NCBI RefSeq assembly: GCF_019263705.2
Contig: NZ_JADQDK010000001.1
Span: 4,774,001-4,838,000, forward strand
Length of the DNA: 64,000 nucleotides
Reading direction: 5' to 3'
From: Pseudonocardia abyssalis
Lineage (GTDB): Bacteria; Actinomycetota; Actinomycetes; Mycobacteriales; Pseudonocardiaceae
The notes beneath the pieces were generated by a model. That model was not told the origin of the DNA. It saw only the letters and a list, made by a program, of their open reading frames with translations, and made no database searches. The position numbers and the translations under genes are program-made. This document shows positions 52,781-60,130 of this stretch, piece by piece. Every line of letters begins with the position of its first letter. Position 1 is the first letter of the stretch.

Positions 52781-54162
52781 CCTCTGTACGCCTCCAGCAG
52801 TCGCAACCACACCTCGCTCATCGTCGGGTAGGCCGGCACCGCGTGCCAGAGCCGGTGCAACGGCACCTCCCCGACCACCGCGACCGTCGCCGCGTGGATC
52901 AGCTCCGCGACGTCCTGCCCCACGAACGTCACGCCGACGAGCACACCGCGCCTCTCGTCGACGATCATGCGGGCCGCCCCGTCGTAGCCGTCGGCCTGCA
53001 ACGACGACCCGCCGACGGCGATCGGGATGTCGACCACGCGGATGTCGAGCCCGGCCTCGCGCGCCTGCGCCTCGGTCCTGCCGACGGACGCGACCTCGGG
53101 GTCGGTGAACACCACTTGCGGCACGGCGACGTGGTCGGCGGTGGCGCAGTACTCTCCCCACGGTGTCGGGTCGACCGGCTTCCCGGCCGCCTTCGCCCCG
53201 ATCACCGCGCCGACGATCCGCGCCGCGTACTTGCCCTGGTGGGTCAGCGGTGCGCGGCCGGTGACGTCGCCCGCGGCGTAGAGCCAGCCGCCGTCGACGC
53301 CCCGAACGAGCCCGGAGTCGTCGACGTCGAGCGGCTCGCCGGCCTCCAGCCCCACGGTCTCGACGCCCACGTCTGCGGTGTTCGGCCGGCGCCCGGTGGC
53401 GACCAGGAACTCGTCGACGACGATCTCCTCGCCCCCGACGTGCAGCGCGATCGCGTCGCCGGAGGCCGAGACGGCGTCGAGCGACGCGTCCATCCGCAGG
53501 TCGACGCCCTCCTCGCGCAGCGCGGCGGCCACCCGCTCCCCCGCGAACGGCTCCATCGACGCGAGCAGCGACGACCCGTGCTGTACGAGCACGACCTGCG
53601 AACCGAGCCGCTGGAACGCCTGGGCCAGCTCGCAGCCGATGACGCCGCCGCCGAGCACGCCGAGCCGGGCCGGGATCTCCTTCGCCGAGGTGGCGTCGCG
53701 GGAGCCCCAGGTGCGGACGGTGTCGATGCCGTCGACCGGGGGCGTGACCGGCGTGCTGCCGGTGCAGACGACGACGGCGTGCCGCGCGGTGTGCGCCTGC
53801 CCGTCGATCTCGATCGCGCGCTCGCCGGTGATCCGCGCGTACCCGCGCAGCAGCGTGATTCCCGCGCCTTCGGCCCACTGGACCTGGCTCGCGTCGTCCC
53901 AGTCGTGGGTGAAGGAGTCGCGGCGGTCGAGCACCGCCTGCGGGTCGAACGAGGCCGTCGTGCCGGGCAGGCGGCGCAGCGCGGCGGCGGCGTGCCCGGT
54001 GCGCAGCAGCGCCTTCGACGGCATGCACGCCCAGTACGAGCACTCCCCGCCCACCAGCTCGGACTCCACCATCGCGACCGACAGCCCGGCCTGCGCGGCG
54101 TAGCCCGCGGCGTTCTCGCCGACCGCCCCGGCCCCGATGACGACGACGTCGAACCCGGTCAC
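52777..54162 (-). CDS. FAD-dependent pyridine nucleotide-disulfide oxidoreductase
   Basis: A 461-residue flavoprotein: FAD motif GAGAVGENAAG (10-20), redox disulfide C41 and C46 in ECSYWACMPSK, NAD(P) site GGGVIGCEL near 182, FAD site LYAAGDVTG, and the C-terminal YPTMSE in place of HPT. The active-site loop is of the form CxxxxC as in lipoamide dehydrogenase or mercuric reductase, but with the unusual inner residues SYWA. Partner disulfide unknown. It overlaps the next gene by 4 nt. Confidence 0.85.
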   Translation of the reverse strand: MTGFDVVVIGAGAVGENAAGYAAQAGLSVAMVESELVGGECSYWACMPSKALLRTGHAAAALRRLPGTTASFDPQAVLDRRDSFTHDWDDASQVQWAEGAGITLLRGYARITGERAIEIDGQAHTARHAVVVCTGSTPVTPPVDGIDTVRTWGSRDATSAKEIPARLGVLGGGVIGCELAQAFQRLGSQVVLVQHGSSLLASMEPFAGERVAAALREEGVDLRMDASLDAVSASGDAIALHVGGEEIVVDEFLVATGRRPNTADVGVETVGLEAGEPLDVDDSGLVRGVDGGWLYAAGDVTGRAPLTHQGKYAARIVGAVIGAKAAGKPVDPTPWGEYCATADHVAVPQVVFTDPEVASVGRTEAQAREAGLDIRVVDIPIAVGGSSLQADGYDGAARMIVDERRGVLVGVTFVGQDVAELIHAATVAVVGEVPLHRLWHAVPAYPTMSEVWLRLLEAYRG

Positions 54163-54818
54163 GAGGTGACCGCGACGACGGCCTCGAGCACGTCGACGTC
54201 GCCCTCGCGCAGCTCGAGCACCCGGCCCGCGGTGCCGGGGGCGTCGAGCAGGGCCGCGAGCACGGCCGCGGTGTCGTCCCGGGTGACGTCGGCGCGATCG
54301 ACCGGAGGAGACGCGAGCAGCACGGTACCGACGGCGGGGTCGTCGGTGAGCCGGCCGGGGCGCAGGATCGTCCAGGCCAGGTCGGTGGCGCGGATCGCGT
54401 CCTCCGCGGCCTTCTTCGCCGCCAGGTAGGCGACCCAGACCTCGCCGCTGCCCGGGTCGGGATCGGCGTCGACGCCGGTGGAGGAGACGAGCAGGTACCG
54501 GGTCACGCCGGCCTGCTTCGCGGCGTCGGCGAGCAGGACCGCCGCGGCGCGGTCGACCGTGTCCTTGCGCTCCACCCCGCTGTTCGGGCCGGCCCCCGCG
54601 GCGAAGACGACCGCGTCGGCGCCCTGGAGATGCGACGCGAGCTCGTCGACCGGAGCCGACTCCAGGTCGACGACGGCGCAGGTCGCGCCGGCCGTCTCCA
54701 CGTCCGCCCGGTGGTCGGGGTTGCGCACCACGGCCGTGACCGTGTCCCCCCGCCCGGCCAGCAGTGCGGCGAGCCGCAACCCGATCTTCCCGTGTCCACC
54801 TGCGATGACGACATGCAC
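54159..54818 (-). CDS. NAD(P)-binding protein, atypical SDR
   Basis: A 219-residue Rossmann protein with the glycine motif AGGHGKIGLRLA at 6-17, a VVDLES acidic second site and SSTGVDAD near 113. It resembles SDR_a5-type NmrA-like proteins (about 210 residues). There is no YxxxK in the usual place. It may sense or reduce a small molecule. It is co-translated with the flavoprotein (4-nt overlap). Confidence 0.8.
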   Translation of the reverse strand: MHVVIAGGHGKIGLRLAALLAGRGDTVTAVVRNPDHRADVETAGATCAVVDLESAPVDELASHLQGADAVVFAAGAGPNSGVERKDTVDRAAAVLLADAAKQAGVTRYLLVSSTGVDADPDPGSGEVWVAYLAAKKAAEDAIRATDLAWTILRPGRLTDDPAVGTVLLASPPVDRADVTRDDTAAVLAALLDAPGTAGRVLELREGDVDVLEAVVAVTS

Positions 54819-54891
54819 GGGCGCGACGCTAGACCCGACAGGGCGCTCACGCCGGTCCGGTCGGGTCGGGGACCGCCACCACGGCCACCGC

Positions 54892-55344
54892 TCAGCGGTT
54901 CGGGCGCAGCGTCCACACCACCGTCATACGGGTCGTCTCGCGGTCGTCGGCGTCGGTGATCGTCACGCTCACCGTGAACTCCGGACGGACGCCTGCATCG
55001 AGCTCGGCGAGCACGTCGGCGGCCGGGCGGTCGAGGACGGCCACCGCCGTGAGCGGGCCCGTCGCGAGCCGCGAGTAGGCGATGTCGGAGCGCACGACGA
55101 GCGGTGTGGCGCGCTCCAGCACCGCTCCGAACGCGGCCAGCCCGACGGCGCCGGACGCCGTCTCCCCCAGCCCGAAGATCATTGCGGCGTGCGGTCCGCC
55201 GACGTGGTTGTGCAGGTCGGGGGCGTCGGGGAGGTGGGCGACGGCGCGCTGCGCCGTGGTCTCGCCGAAGGTGATCCCGACCGTGCGCACCCAGTGCACG
55301 GTCTGGGTCAGCGCGGGGCCGACCCAGCTGGTGTCCGTCGTCAT
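54892..55344 (-). CDS. DUF4442 hot-dog fold protein
   Basis: A 150-residue single-domain protein. The signature PDLHNHVGGPHAAMIFGLGETASG is the hot-dog thioesterase-type region of DUF4442 proteins (LHNHVGG and AMIFGLGE). The rest forms a beta sheet ending in the charged tail WTLRPNR. It may hydrolyse or bind an acyl-CoA. A perfect TTACCC-AC-GGGTAA dyad lies just upstream. Confidence 0.8.
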   Translation of the reverse strand: MTTDTSWVGPALTQTVHWVRTVGITFGETTAQRAVAHLPDAPDLHNHVGGPHAAMIFGLGETASGAVGLAAFGAVLERATPLVVRSDIAYSRLATGPLTAVAVLDRPAADVLAELDAGVRPEFTVSVTITDADDRETTRMTVVWTLRPNR

Positions 55345-55582
55345 GGCCGCATGTTACCCACGGGTAAGGCCAGGCGGTGCGCAGACGTCCGGCCGGGATG
55401 CCGGGCGTCGGTCTCCGCAGACCACCGCCCTGCTGCCGGAGGGGTCCGGGCGTCCGTCCGACCACAGGTCAGCCTAAGTCCGATATGCCCGTTTTCTCGT
55501 CATGTGGAATAGGTCCGGTTGTGAGCGGGAGCACTCGGCACTGGAATCGGGGGCAGTCCCCGACCCTGAGGAGGTCCCACCG
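55345..55582. promoter_or_regulatory. 238-bp divergent gap with a dyad operator candidate
   Basis: TTACCC (55354-55359), AC, GGGTAA (55362-55367) forms a perfect 14-bp dyad 10 nt before the DUF4442 start. The rest of the gap presumably holds the promoter of the alcohol dehydrogenase operon, whose ribosome-binding site is GAGGAGGT at 55568-55575. I see no other clear signal in it. Confidence 0.45.
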
Positions 55583-56611
55583 GTGAAGGCCGTTCGGGTA
55601 CACGCGTACCACGAGGATCCGAAGATCGACGACATTCCGGAGCCCACGATCCAGGGGCCGCTCGATGTGATCATCAAGGTCGGTGGCGCCGGCGTCTGCC
55701 GCACCGACCTGCACATCATCAACGGCGACTGGGCCGAGGCCCAGAACCCGAACCTGCCCTACGTCATCGGCCACGAGAACGCGGGCTGGGTCCACGAGAT
55801 CGGGACGGGCGTCACCAACGTCGCCGTCGGCGACACCGTGATCCTGCACCCGCAGCCCTCGTGCGGGCTGTGCCTGGCCTGCCGACGTGGCCGCGACATG
55901 CAGTGCGAGGCCGCGTTCTTCCCCGGCCTCTCGAACAACGACGGCGGCATGGCGGAGTACCTGCGCACCACCGCCCGCGCCTGCATCAAGCTCGACGCGG
56001 GCACCAACCCGGCCGACGTCGCCGCCCTGGCCGACGCCGGCATCACCGCCTACCACGCGGTGCGCAAGGCCGCGGGCGGCCTGTTCCCCGGCACCACCGC
56101 CGTGGTCCAGGGCGCGGGCGGGCTGGGCCACATCGGCATCCAGTCCCTCGTCGCGATCACCAGCGCGCGGATCATCGTGGTCGACCGCAACCCCGATGCT
56201 CTCGCGCTGGCCAAGCAGCTCGGCGCCGACGAGACGGTGCTGGCCGACGGCAACCAGGTCCAGGCCGTCAAGGACCTGACCAACGGCCTCGGCGGTGACG
56301 TGGTCTTCGACTTCGTCGCCGAGCAGGGTGCCGAGCTCGACGCCTGGCAGATGACCGCCCCGGCCGGATCGCAGTACATCCTCGGCTACGGCGGCGAGTT
56401 CAGGGCCCCCACGCTCGACTTCGTCGGCGGCGAGAAGAACGTCATCGGCAACATCGTCGGCACCTACTCCGACCTCTCCGAGCTGATGGTCCTCGCGCAG
56501 GCCGGCAAGGTCACGCTGCACACCAAGCAGTACCCGCTGGAAGCGGCGCTCGACGCCCTCCACGATCTCGATGCCGGTCGGGTCCGCGGCCGCGCAATCC
56601 TCGTTCCGTAA
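55583..56611 (+). CDS. Zinc-type alcohol dehydrogenase
   Basis: A 342-residue medium-chain zinc dehydrogenase. Catalytic zinc ligands C39 (GVCRTDLH) and the GHEN motif near 63; structural zinc Cys at 94, 97, 100 and 108; NAD motif QGAGGLGHIGIQ near 172-183 with the acidic D of VVDRN. It oxidises alcohols (probably 1- or 2-propanol-like) with NAD. The neighbours, amidohydrolase and DUF59, recall the accessory genes of propane-monooxygenase operons. GTG 55583 with GAGGAGGT 8 nt upstream is the start. Confidence 0.9.
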   Translation: MKAVRVHAYHEDPKIDDIPEPTIQGPLDVIIKVGGAGVCRTDLHIINGDWAEAQNPNLPYVIGHENAGWVHEIGTGVTNVAVGDTVILHPQPSCGLCLACRRGRDMQCEAAFFPGLSNNDGGMAEYLRTTARACIKLDAGTNPADVAALADAGITAYHAVRKAAGGLFPGTTAVVQGAGGLGHIGIQSLVAITSARIIVVDRNPDALALAKQLGADETVLADGNQVQAVKDLTNGLGGDVVFDFVAEQGAELDAWQMTAPAGSQYILGYGGEFRAPTLDFVGGEKNVIGNIVGTYSDLSELMVLAQAGKVTLHTKQYPLEAALDALHDLDAGRVRGRAILVP

Positions 56612-56639
56612 GTACTGACGCAGAGAGGTTCCCACCACC

Positions 56640-57680
56640 ATGTACGAAAAAGATGGCGAGAAGTACTTCGTAGTCGACTCCCACTCCCACTTCTGGGACG
56701 CGAGCCGCGAGAACTGGCGCGAAGGTCGCGAGGAGTTCGCGAAGGGCTGGATCGACTGCTTCTACGGCTACCACCAGCTCGGCCCGCCCGAGACCCACTG
56801 GGACTACGAGAAGTACTTGAAGGTCACCCCCGAGGACTTCAAGCGGGACATGTACGAGGAGGGGCACGTCGACGTCGCGATCTTCCAGTCGACGTACCTC
56901 AAGGAGTGGTACACCGAGGGCTTCAACACGGTCGACCAGAACGCCGCGCTGCTCGAGGAGCTCGGTGACAAGGTCATCGTCAACGGGCGCTTCGACCCGC
57001 GCGACGGCGCCGAGGGCCTCAAGCAGCTCGAGGCGGACGCCAAGAAGTACAACCTCAAGGGCTGCAAGCTCTACACCGCGGAGTGGAACGGCGACTCGCG
57101 CGGCTACAAGCTGACCGACCCCGCGTGCTACGACTTCCTGCAGGCCGCGCAGGACCTGGGCATCAAGAACATCCACGCCCACAAGGGCCCGACGATCTGG
57201 CCGCTGAACAAGGACGCGTTCTCGGCCGACGACGTCGACCAGTGCGCCACCGACCACCAGGGCCTGAACTTCATCATCGAGCACGCGGCCATCCCGCGCA
57301 TCGACGACTTCTGCTTCATGGCCGTCCAGGAGCCCAACGTCTACGCCGGCCTGTCCGTCGTCGTCGGTGGCCTCATGCACGCCCGCCCGAAGTTCTTCGC
57401 CAAGGTGATGGGCGAGCTGCTGTTCTGGGTCGGCGAGGACCGCATGACCTTCGGCGGCGACTACAACATCTGGACCCCCAAGTGGCAGGTCGAGGGCCTG
57501 GTCGACTGGCAGATGCCCGACGACCCGGCGTTCTCGGACTACCCGCGGATGACCACGGCGTCGCGCAAGAAGATCCTCGGCCTCAACGCCGCGCGGCTCT
57601 ACGACATCCCGGTTCCCGCCGAGCTGCAGCTGCCGACCGACGACCCGGCGCAGCCCGGAGAGCAGCTGGTCGACGCATGA
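56640..57680 (+). CDS. Amidohydrolase-2 family metal-dependent hydrolase
   Basis: A 346-residue TIM-barrel hydrolase. HSHFWD at 15-20 contains the first metal-binding His pair; HAHKGPT near 180, IIEHAAIPRID near 218 and FGGDYN near 277 supply further ligands. Proteins of this group are encoded directly downstream of the propane monooxygenase components in actinobacteria; their reaction is not settled. It is translationally coupled to the DUF59 gene (ATGA) and lies 28 nt after the dehydrogenase. Confidence 0.88.
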   Translation: MYEKDGEKYFVVDSHSHFWDASRENWREGREEFAKGWIDCFYGYHQLGPPETHWDYEKYLKVTPEDFKRDMYEEGHVDVAIFQSTYLKEWYTEGFNTVDQNAALLEELGDKVIVNGRFDPRDGAEGLKQLEADAKKYNLKGCKLYTAEWNGDSRGYKLTDPACYDFLQAAQDLGIKNIHAHKGPTIWPLNKDAFSADDVDQCATDHQGLNFIIEHAAIPRIDDFCFMAVQEPNVYAGLSVVVGGLMHARPKFFAKVMGELLFWVGEDRMTFGGDYNIWTPKWQVEGLVDWQMPDDPAFSDYPRMTTASRKKILGLNAARLYDIPVPAELQLPTDDPAQPGEQLVDA

Positions 57681-58360
57681 CCGCCACCGTCGACGGCGTC
57701 TGGCGGGCGTTGGAGACGGTGATGGACCCGGAACTCGACGAGCCCATCACGGACCTCGAGTTCGTCGAGTCCCACACCGTCTCCGACGACGGGGTCGCGA
57801 CCGTGGTGCTGCGGCTCCCGACGTTCTTCTGCGCTCCGAACTTCGCCTTCCTCATGGTCGCCGACGCCTACGACGCGGTCATGGAGGTCGACGGGGTTCG
57901 GCACGCGGTGGTGACGTTGCAGGAGAACCAGACCGCGGACGCGATCAACAAGGGCGTCGCCGCCCAGTCCGGGTTCGTCAAGGCGTTCGAGGGGGAGGCC
58001 ACCGCGGAGCTCGACGAGCTGCGCACGGAGTTCCTCTCGAAGGCCGCGATCGCCGGTCAGGACCGGGTCGCCCAACCTCTGGTCGACGAGGGGGCGCATC
58101 CGGACCAGCTCGCCGCCATGGTGCTGGGCGAGGTTCCACCGTCGGTGGACCTCGACCGGCTCCGTGACCGGCGGCGGAAGGTGGGTCTGCCGGCGGGCGA
58201 CGACGCCCCGTTGCTCATGCACGCCGACGGGAGCCGGGTCACCACGGAACAGGTGCCGCTGCACCTGCGCCGGGCCCGGCTGCGACGGGTCGGCATCGAG
58301 GCCAACGGCCACATCTGTCGGGACATCATGCAGACCAAGTTGGCGGTCGGGGCTCCGTAG
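57677..58360 (+). CDS. DUF59/MIP18-type metal-sulfur assembly protein
   Basis: A 227-residue protein with an N-terminal DUF59 domain (VMDPELDEPITDLEFVE, catalytic-type Cys 52 in TFFCAPNFAF), as in Fe-S assembly proteins of the PaaD/SufT kind, and a C-terminal extension of about 100 residues. Such proteins follow the amidohydrolase in propane monooxygenase clusters and are thought to mature metal sites. It is the last gene before the hairpin at 58370. Confidence 0.85.
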   Translation: MTATVDGVWRALETVMDPELDEPITDLEFVESHTVSDDGVATVVLRLPTFFCAPNFAFLMVADAYDAVMEVDGVRHAVVTLQENQTADAINKGVAAQSGFVKAFEGEATAELDELRTEFLSKAAIAGQDRVAQPLVDEGAHPDQLAAMVLGEVPPSVDLDRLRDRRRKVGLPAGDDAPLLMHADGSRVTTEQVPLHLRRARLRRVGIEANGHICRDIMQTKLAVGAP

Positions 58361-58369
58361 CCCGACAGC

Positions 58370-58418
58370 CACGACGATGCCCCGGCCCCGGAACGTTCGG
58401 GGTCGGGGCATCGTCGTG
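58370..58418 (+). terminator. Long hairpin terminator of the dehydrogenase operon
   Basis: A 20-bp stem (58370-58389 with 58399-58418; one G-U pair) and a 9-nt loop lie 10 nt after the DUF59 stop. No U-tract follows. Confidence 0.85.
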
Positions 58419-58440
58419 AACGGAGAGGGACGGGTCGCCG

Positions 58441-58911
58441 ATGACGGTGGCGATGCAGAGGCTGGCCACGGCGGCGCAGGAGCAGACCGACGCCTTCCGG
58501 GCGGCGATCCACACGACGGGCGACATCGAGGCCGCGCTCGCGACCATCACCCCGGACGGCACCGTGGAGGACGTCCCGGTCGGCGGACCGCGCTCCGGCG
58601 ACGAGCTGCGTCGCCACCTCGCCGAGGACGTGCTCCCGCACCTGCCCGACGATCTGAGCTTCCGCCGGGTCACGCGCACGGTCGACGTCCGGACGCTGGT
58701 CGACCAGCGGATCGTCGGGTTCACCCACGACCGCGAGCTGCCGTGGCTGCTGCCCGGGATCGCACCCACCCATCGCAGGGTCGAGGTGCTCGCGATCTCC
58801 GTGGTCGCCTTCCGGCACCGCACCCGGGGGGCCGTCGTCGAGTCACTCATCTCGTCCTACCGCACGCTGTGGGACCACACGGGGCTGCGCACCCGGCTGG
58901 GTGTCTCCTGA
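58441..58911 (+). CDS. NTF2/SnoaL-like protein
   Basis: A 156-residue protein with a helix-rich start and beta strands ending in FRHRTRGAVVESLISSYRTLW. The plan of helix, strand (GDIEAALATITPDGTVEDVPVGG), hairpins is that of SnoaL-like polyketide cyclase/NTF2 folds, in which a cavity binds a small ligand. The family call is by fold pattern only. A good ribosome-binding site (GGAGAGGGA) precedes ATG 58441. Confidence 0.65.
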   Translation: MTVAMQRLATAAQEQTDAFRAAIHTTGDIEAALATITPDGTVEDVPVGGPRSGDELRRHLAEDVLPHLPDDLSFRRVTRTVDVRTLVDQRIVGFTHDRELPWLLPGIAPTHRRVEVLAISVVAFRHRTRGAVVESLISSYRTLWDHTGLRTRLGVS

Positions 58912-58954
58912 CCTCCGGCCCGCAGGTCGCGGCGCCTCCGGACGGGGAGAGGTC

Positions 58955-58960
58955 TAGGTT
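58955..58960 (+). promoter_or_regulatory. Leaderless -10 box for the HAD gene
   Basis: TAGGTT (TANNNT) ends 6 nt before GTG 58967; the only purine run is too far upstream to serve as a ribosome-binding site. Confidence 0.45.
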
Positions 58961-58966
58961 GCCCGG

Positions 58967-59659
58967 GTGGACGTGCGCGCACTGGTGTTCGACGTGTTCG
59001 GCACCGTGGTCGACTGGCGCTCGGGCGTGGCCGCGGCGGTCGCGCGACTACTGGGCCCCGAGGTCGACGCAGGCGCGTTCGCCGACGCCTGGCGCGGTCA
59101 CTACCTGCCGTCGATGGACCGCGTCCGGCGAGGCAAGCGGCCGTGGACCGGGCTCGACGGCCTGCACCGCGCGTCCCTGGACGAGCTGCTCGACGAGTTC
59201 GGCGTGCCGGCCACCCCCGAGGACGTGCGCGTCGAGCTGGTCCACGCCTGGCACCGGCTGGACCCGTGGCCCGACTCCGTGGAGGGGCTCCACCGGCTGA
59301 GGTCGCGGTTCGTCGTCGCGACGCTGTCCAACGGCAACGTCTCGCTGCTCGTCGACATGGCCCGCCACGGCGGGCTGCCGTGGGACACGGTGCTGTCCGC
59401 GGAGCTGTTCGGGCACTACAAGCCCGACCCCGAGGTCTACGACGGCGCCGCCCGCCTGCTCGACGTCGTGCCGGGGCAGGTGCTGATGGTCGCCGCGCAC
59501 CTCGACGACCTGGCGGCCGCGCGCGACCGCGGGATGCGCACGGCCTACGTGCACCGGCCCGACGAGAAGGGTCCCGATGTCGCGATCGCGGATCACGACC
59601 CGGCCGCCGACGTCTCCGTCGACTCACTCGTCGGCCTGGCCGAACGCCTCGGCTGCTGA
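58967..59659 (+). CDS. HAD-type haloacid dehalogenase-like hydrolase
   Basis: A 230-residue HAD protein. The nucleophile is D9 in FDVFGT, Ser in TLSNGN near 121, Lys in HYKPDPEVY near 148 and the second acid in AAHLDD near 171. These match type-II haloacid dehalogenases, but the canonical active-site Asn and Arg cannot be placed with certainty. It may hydrolyse 2-haloacids or sugar phosphates. GTG 58967 is taken as start. Confidence 0.85.
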   Translation: MDVRALVFDVFGTVVDWRSGVAAAVARLLGPEVDAGAFADAWRGHYLPSMDRVRRGKRPWTGLDGLHRASLDELLDEFGVPATPEDVRVELVHAWHRLDPWPDSVEGLHRLRSRFVVATLSNGNVSLLVDMARHGGLPWDTVLSAELFGHYKPDPEVYDGAARLLDVVPGQVLMVAAHLDDLAAARDRGMRTAYVHRPDEKGPDVAIADHDPAADVSVDSLVGLAERLGC

Positions 59660-59956
59660 CCCGACCGGGTGTCGGCACGCTGTACTGATCGGCTGATGAT
59701 GTCCCTCGAACGGGTGATTCGACCCGCGTCAGCTCAAATCCGCTGAAGCGGACGATCCTGGGCACTGAATCCGCAGGAGCGGACACACAATCGATCCATG
59801 TGACGCGTAACACCGGGTGACTCGGGAACTCTGCACGCCTCGATCGGCTGACCTGGGCTTATCGCCCATAACTGGGCCGCTTCGCAGTTCGTTTGGTCTC
59901 CGACAATGCCGGACGCGGGTGACCCCTGCGAGTCGGAGTCTGACGAAAGGACGACG

Positions 59957-60043
59957 GTGTCCGCTCACCTTGCGACGACCGGCACACACCAGCTTCCCGG
60001 TGTGCCGGTATTCGGCGTGGGCGCGCCCCCGAGCCGCACCTAG
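59957..60043 (+). CDS. Possible 28-residue leader peptide
   Basis: GTG 59957 is preceded by GAAAGGAC and opens a frame of 28 codons ending at TAG 60043 (VSAHLATTGT at the start). The frame contains a perfect 10-bp stem (ACCGGCACAC, 59978-59987, with GTGTGCCGGT, 60000-60009). Its initiation region is very similar to those at 60118-60145 and 63675-63700. Whether it is translated is unknown. Confidence 0.4.
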   Translation: MSAHLATTGTHQLPGVPVFGVGAPPSRT

Positions 60044-60091
60044 CCGTACTCACCACCACGCAGTTCCGAACTGGGTTCACTCCCCCCGCAC

Positions 60092-60124
60092 CCTCCTGTC
60101 AGGGGCGGGAACCCTGACAGGAGG
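60092..60124 (+). promoter_or_regulatory. Hairpin burying the ribosome-binding site of the iorB-type gene
   Basis: CCTCCTGTCAGGG (60092-60104) pairs perfectly with CCCTGACAGGAGG (60112-60124) around a 7-nt loop. The right arm contains the full AGGAGG Shine-Dalgarno, 6 nt before ATG 60131, so translation should need the stem to open. No U-tract follows, which argues against a terminator. Confidence 0.75.
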
Positions 60125-60130
60125 ACATCG

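Larger units (their letters stand above)
59660..60130 (+). other. Regulatory region upstream of the molybdenum hydroxylase genes
   Basis: This 471-bp gap holds several signals: an inverted repeat CGGGT-N6-ACCCG (59711-59726), two dyads of the form TCCGC-N4-GCGGA (59739-59752 and 59770-59783) 31 bp apart, a short leader ORF (59957-60043) with an internal hairpin, and the hairpin that covers the iorB ribosome-binding site (60092-60124). Confidence 0.6.

Noticed and set aside
60092..60124. Terminator of an upstream transcript
   Set aside because: It is followed by no U-tract and its right arm contains the iorB ribosome-binding site only 6 nt before the ATG, so a role in translation fits better. 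Termination of a leader transcript cannot be fully excluded.
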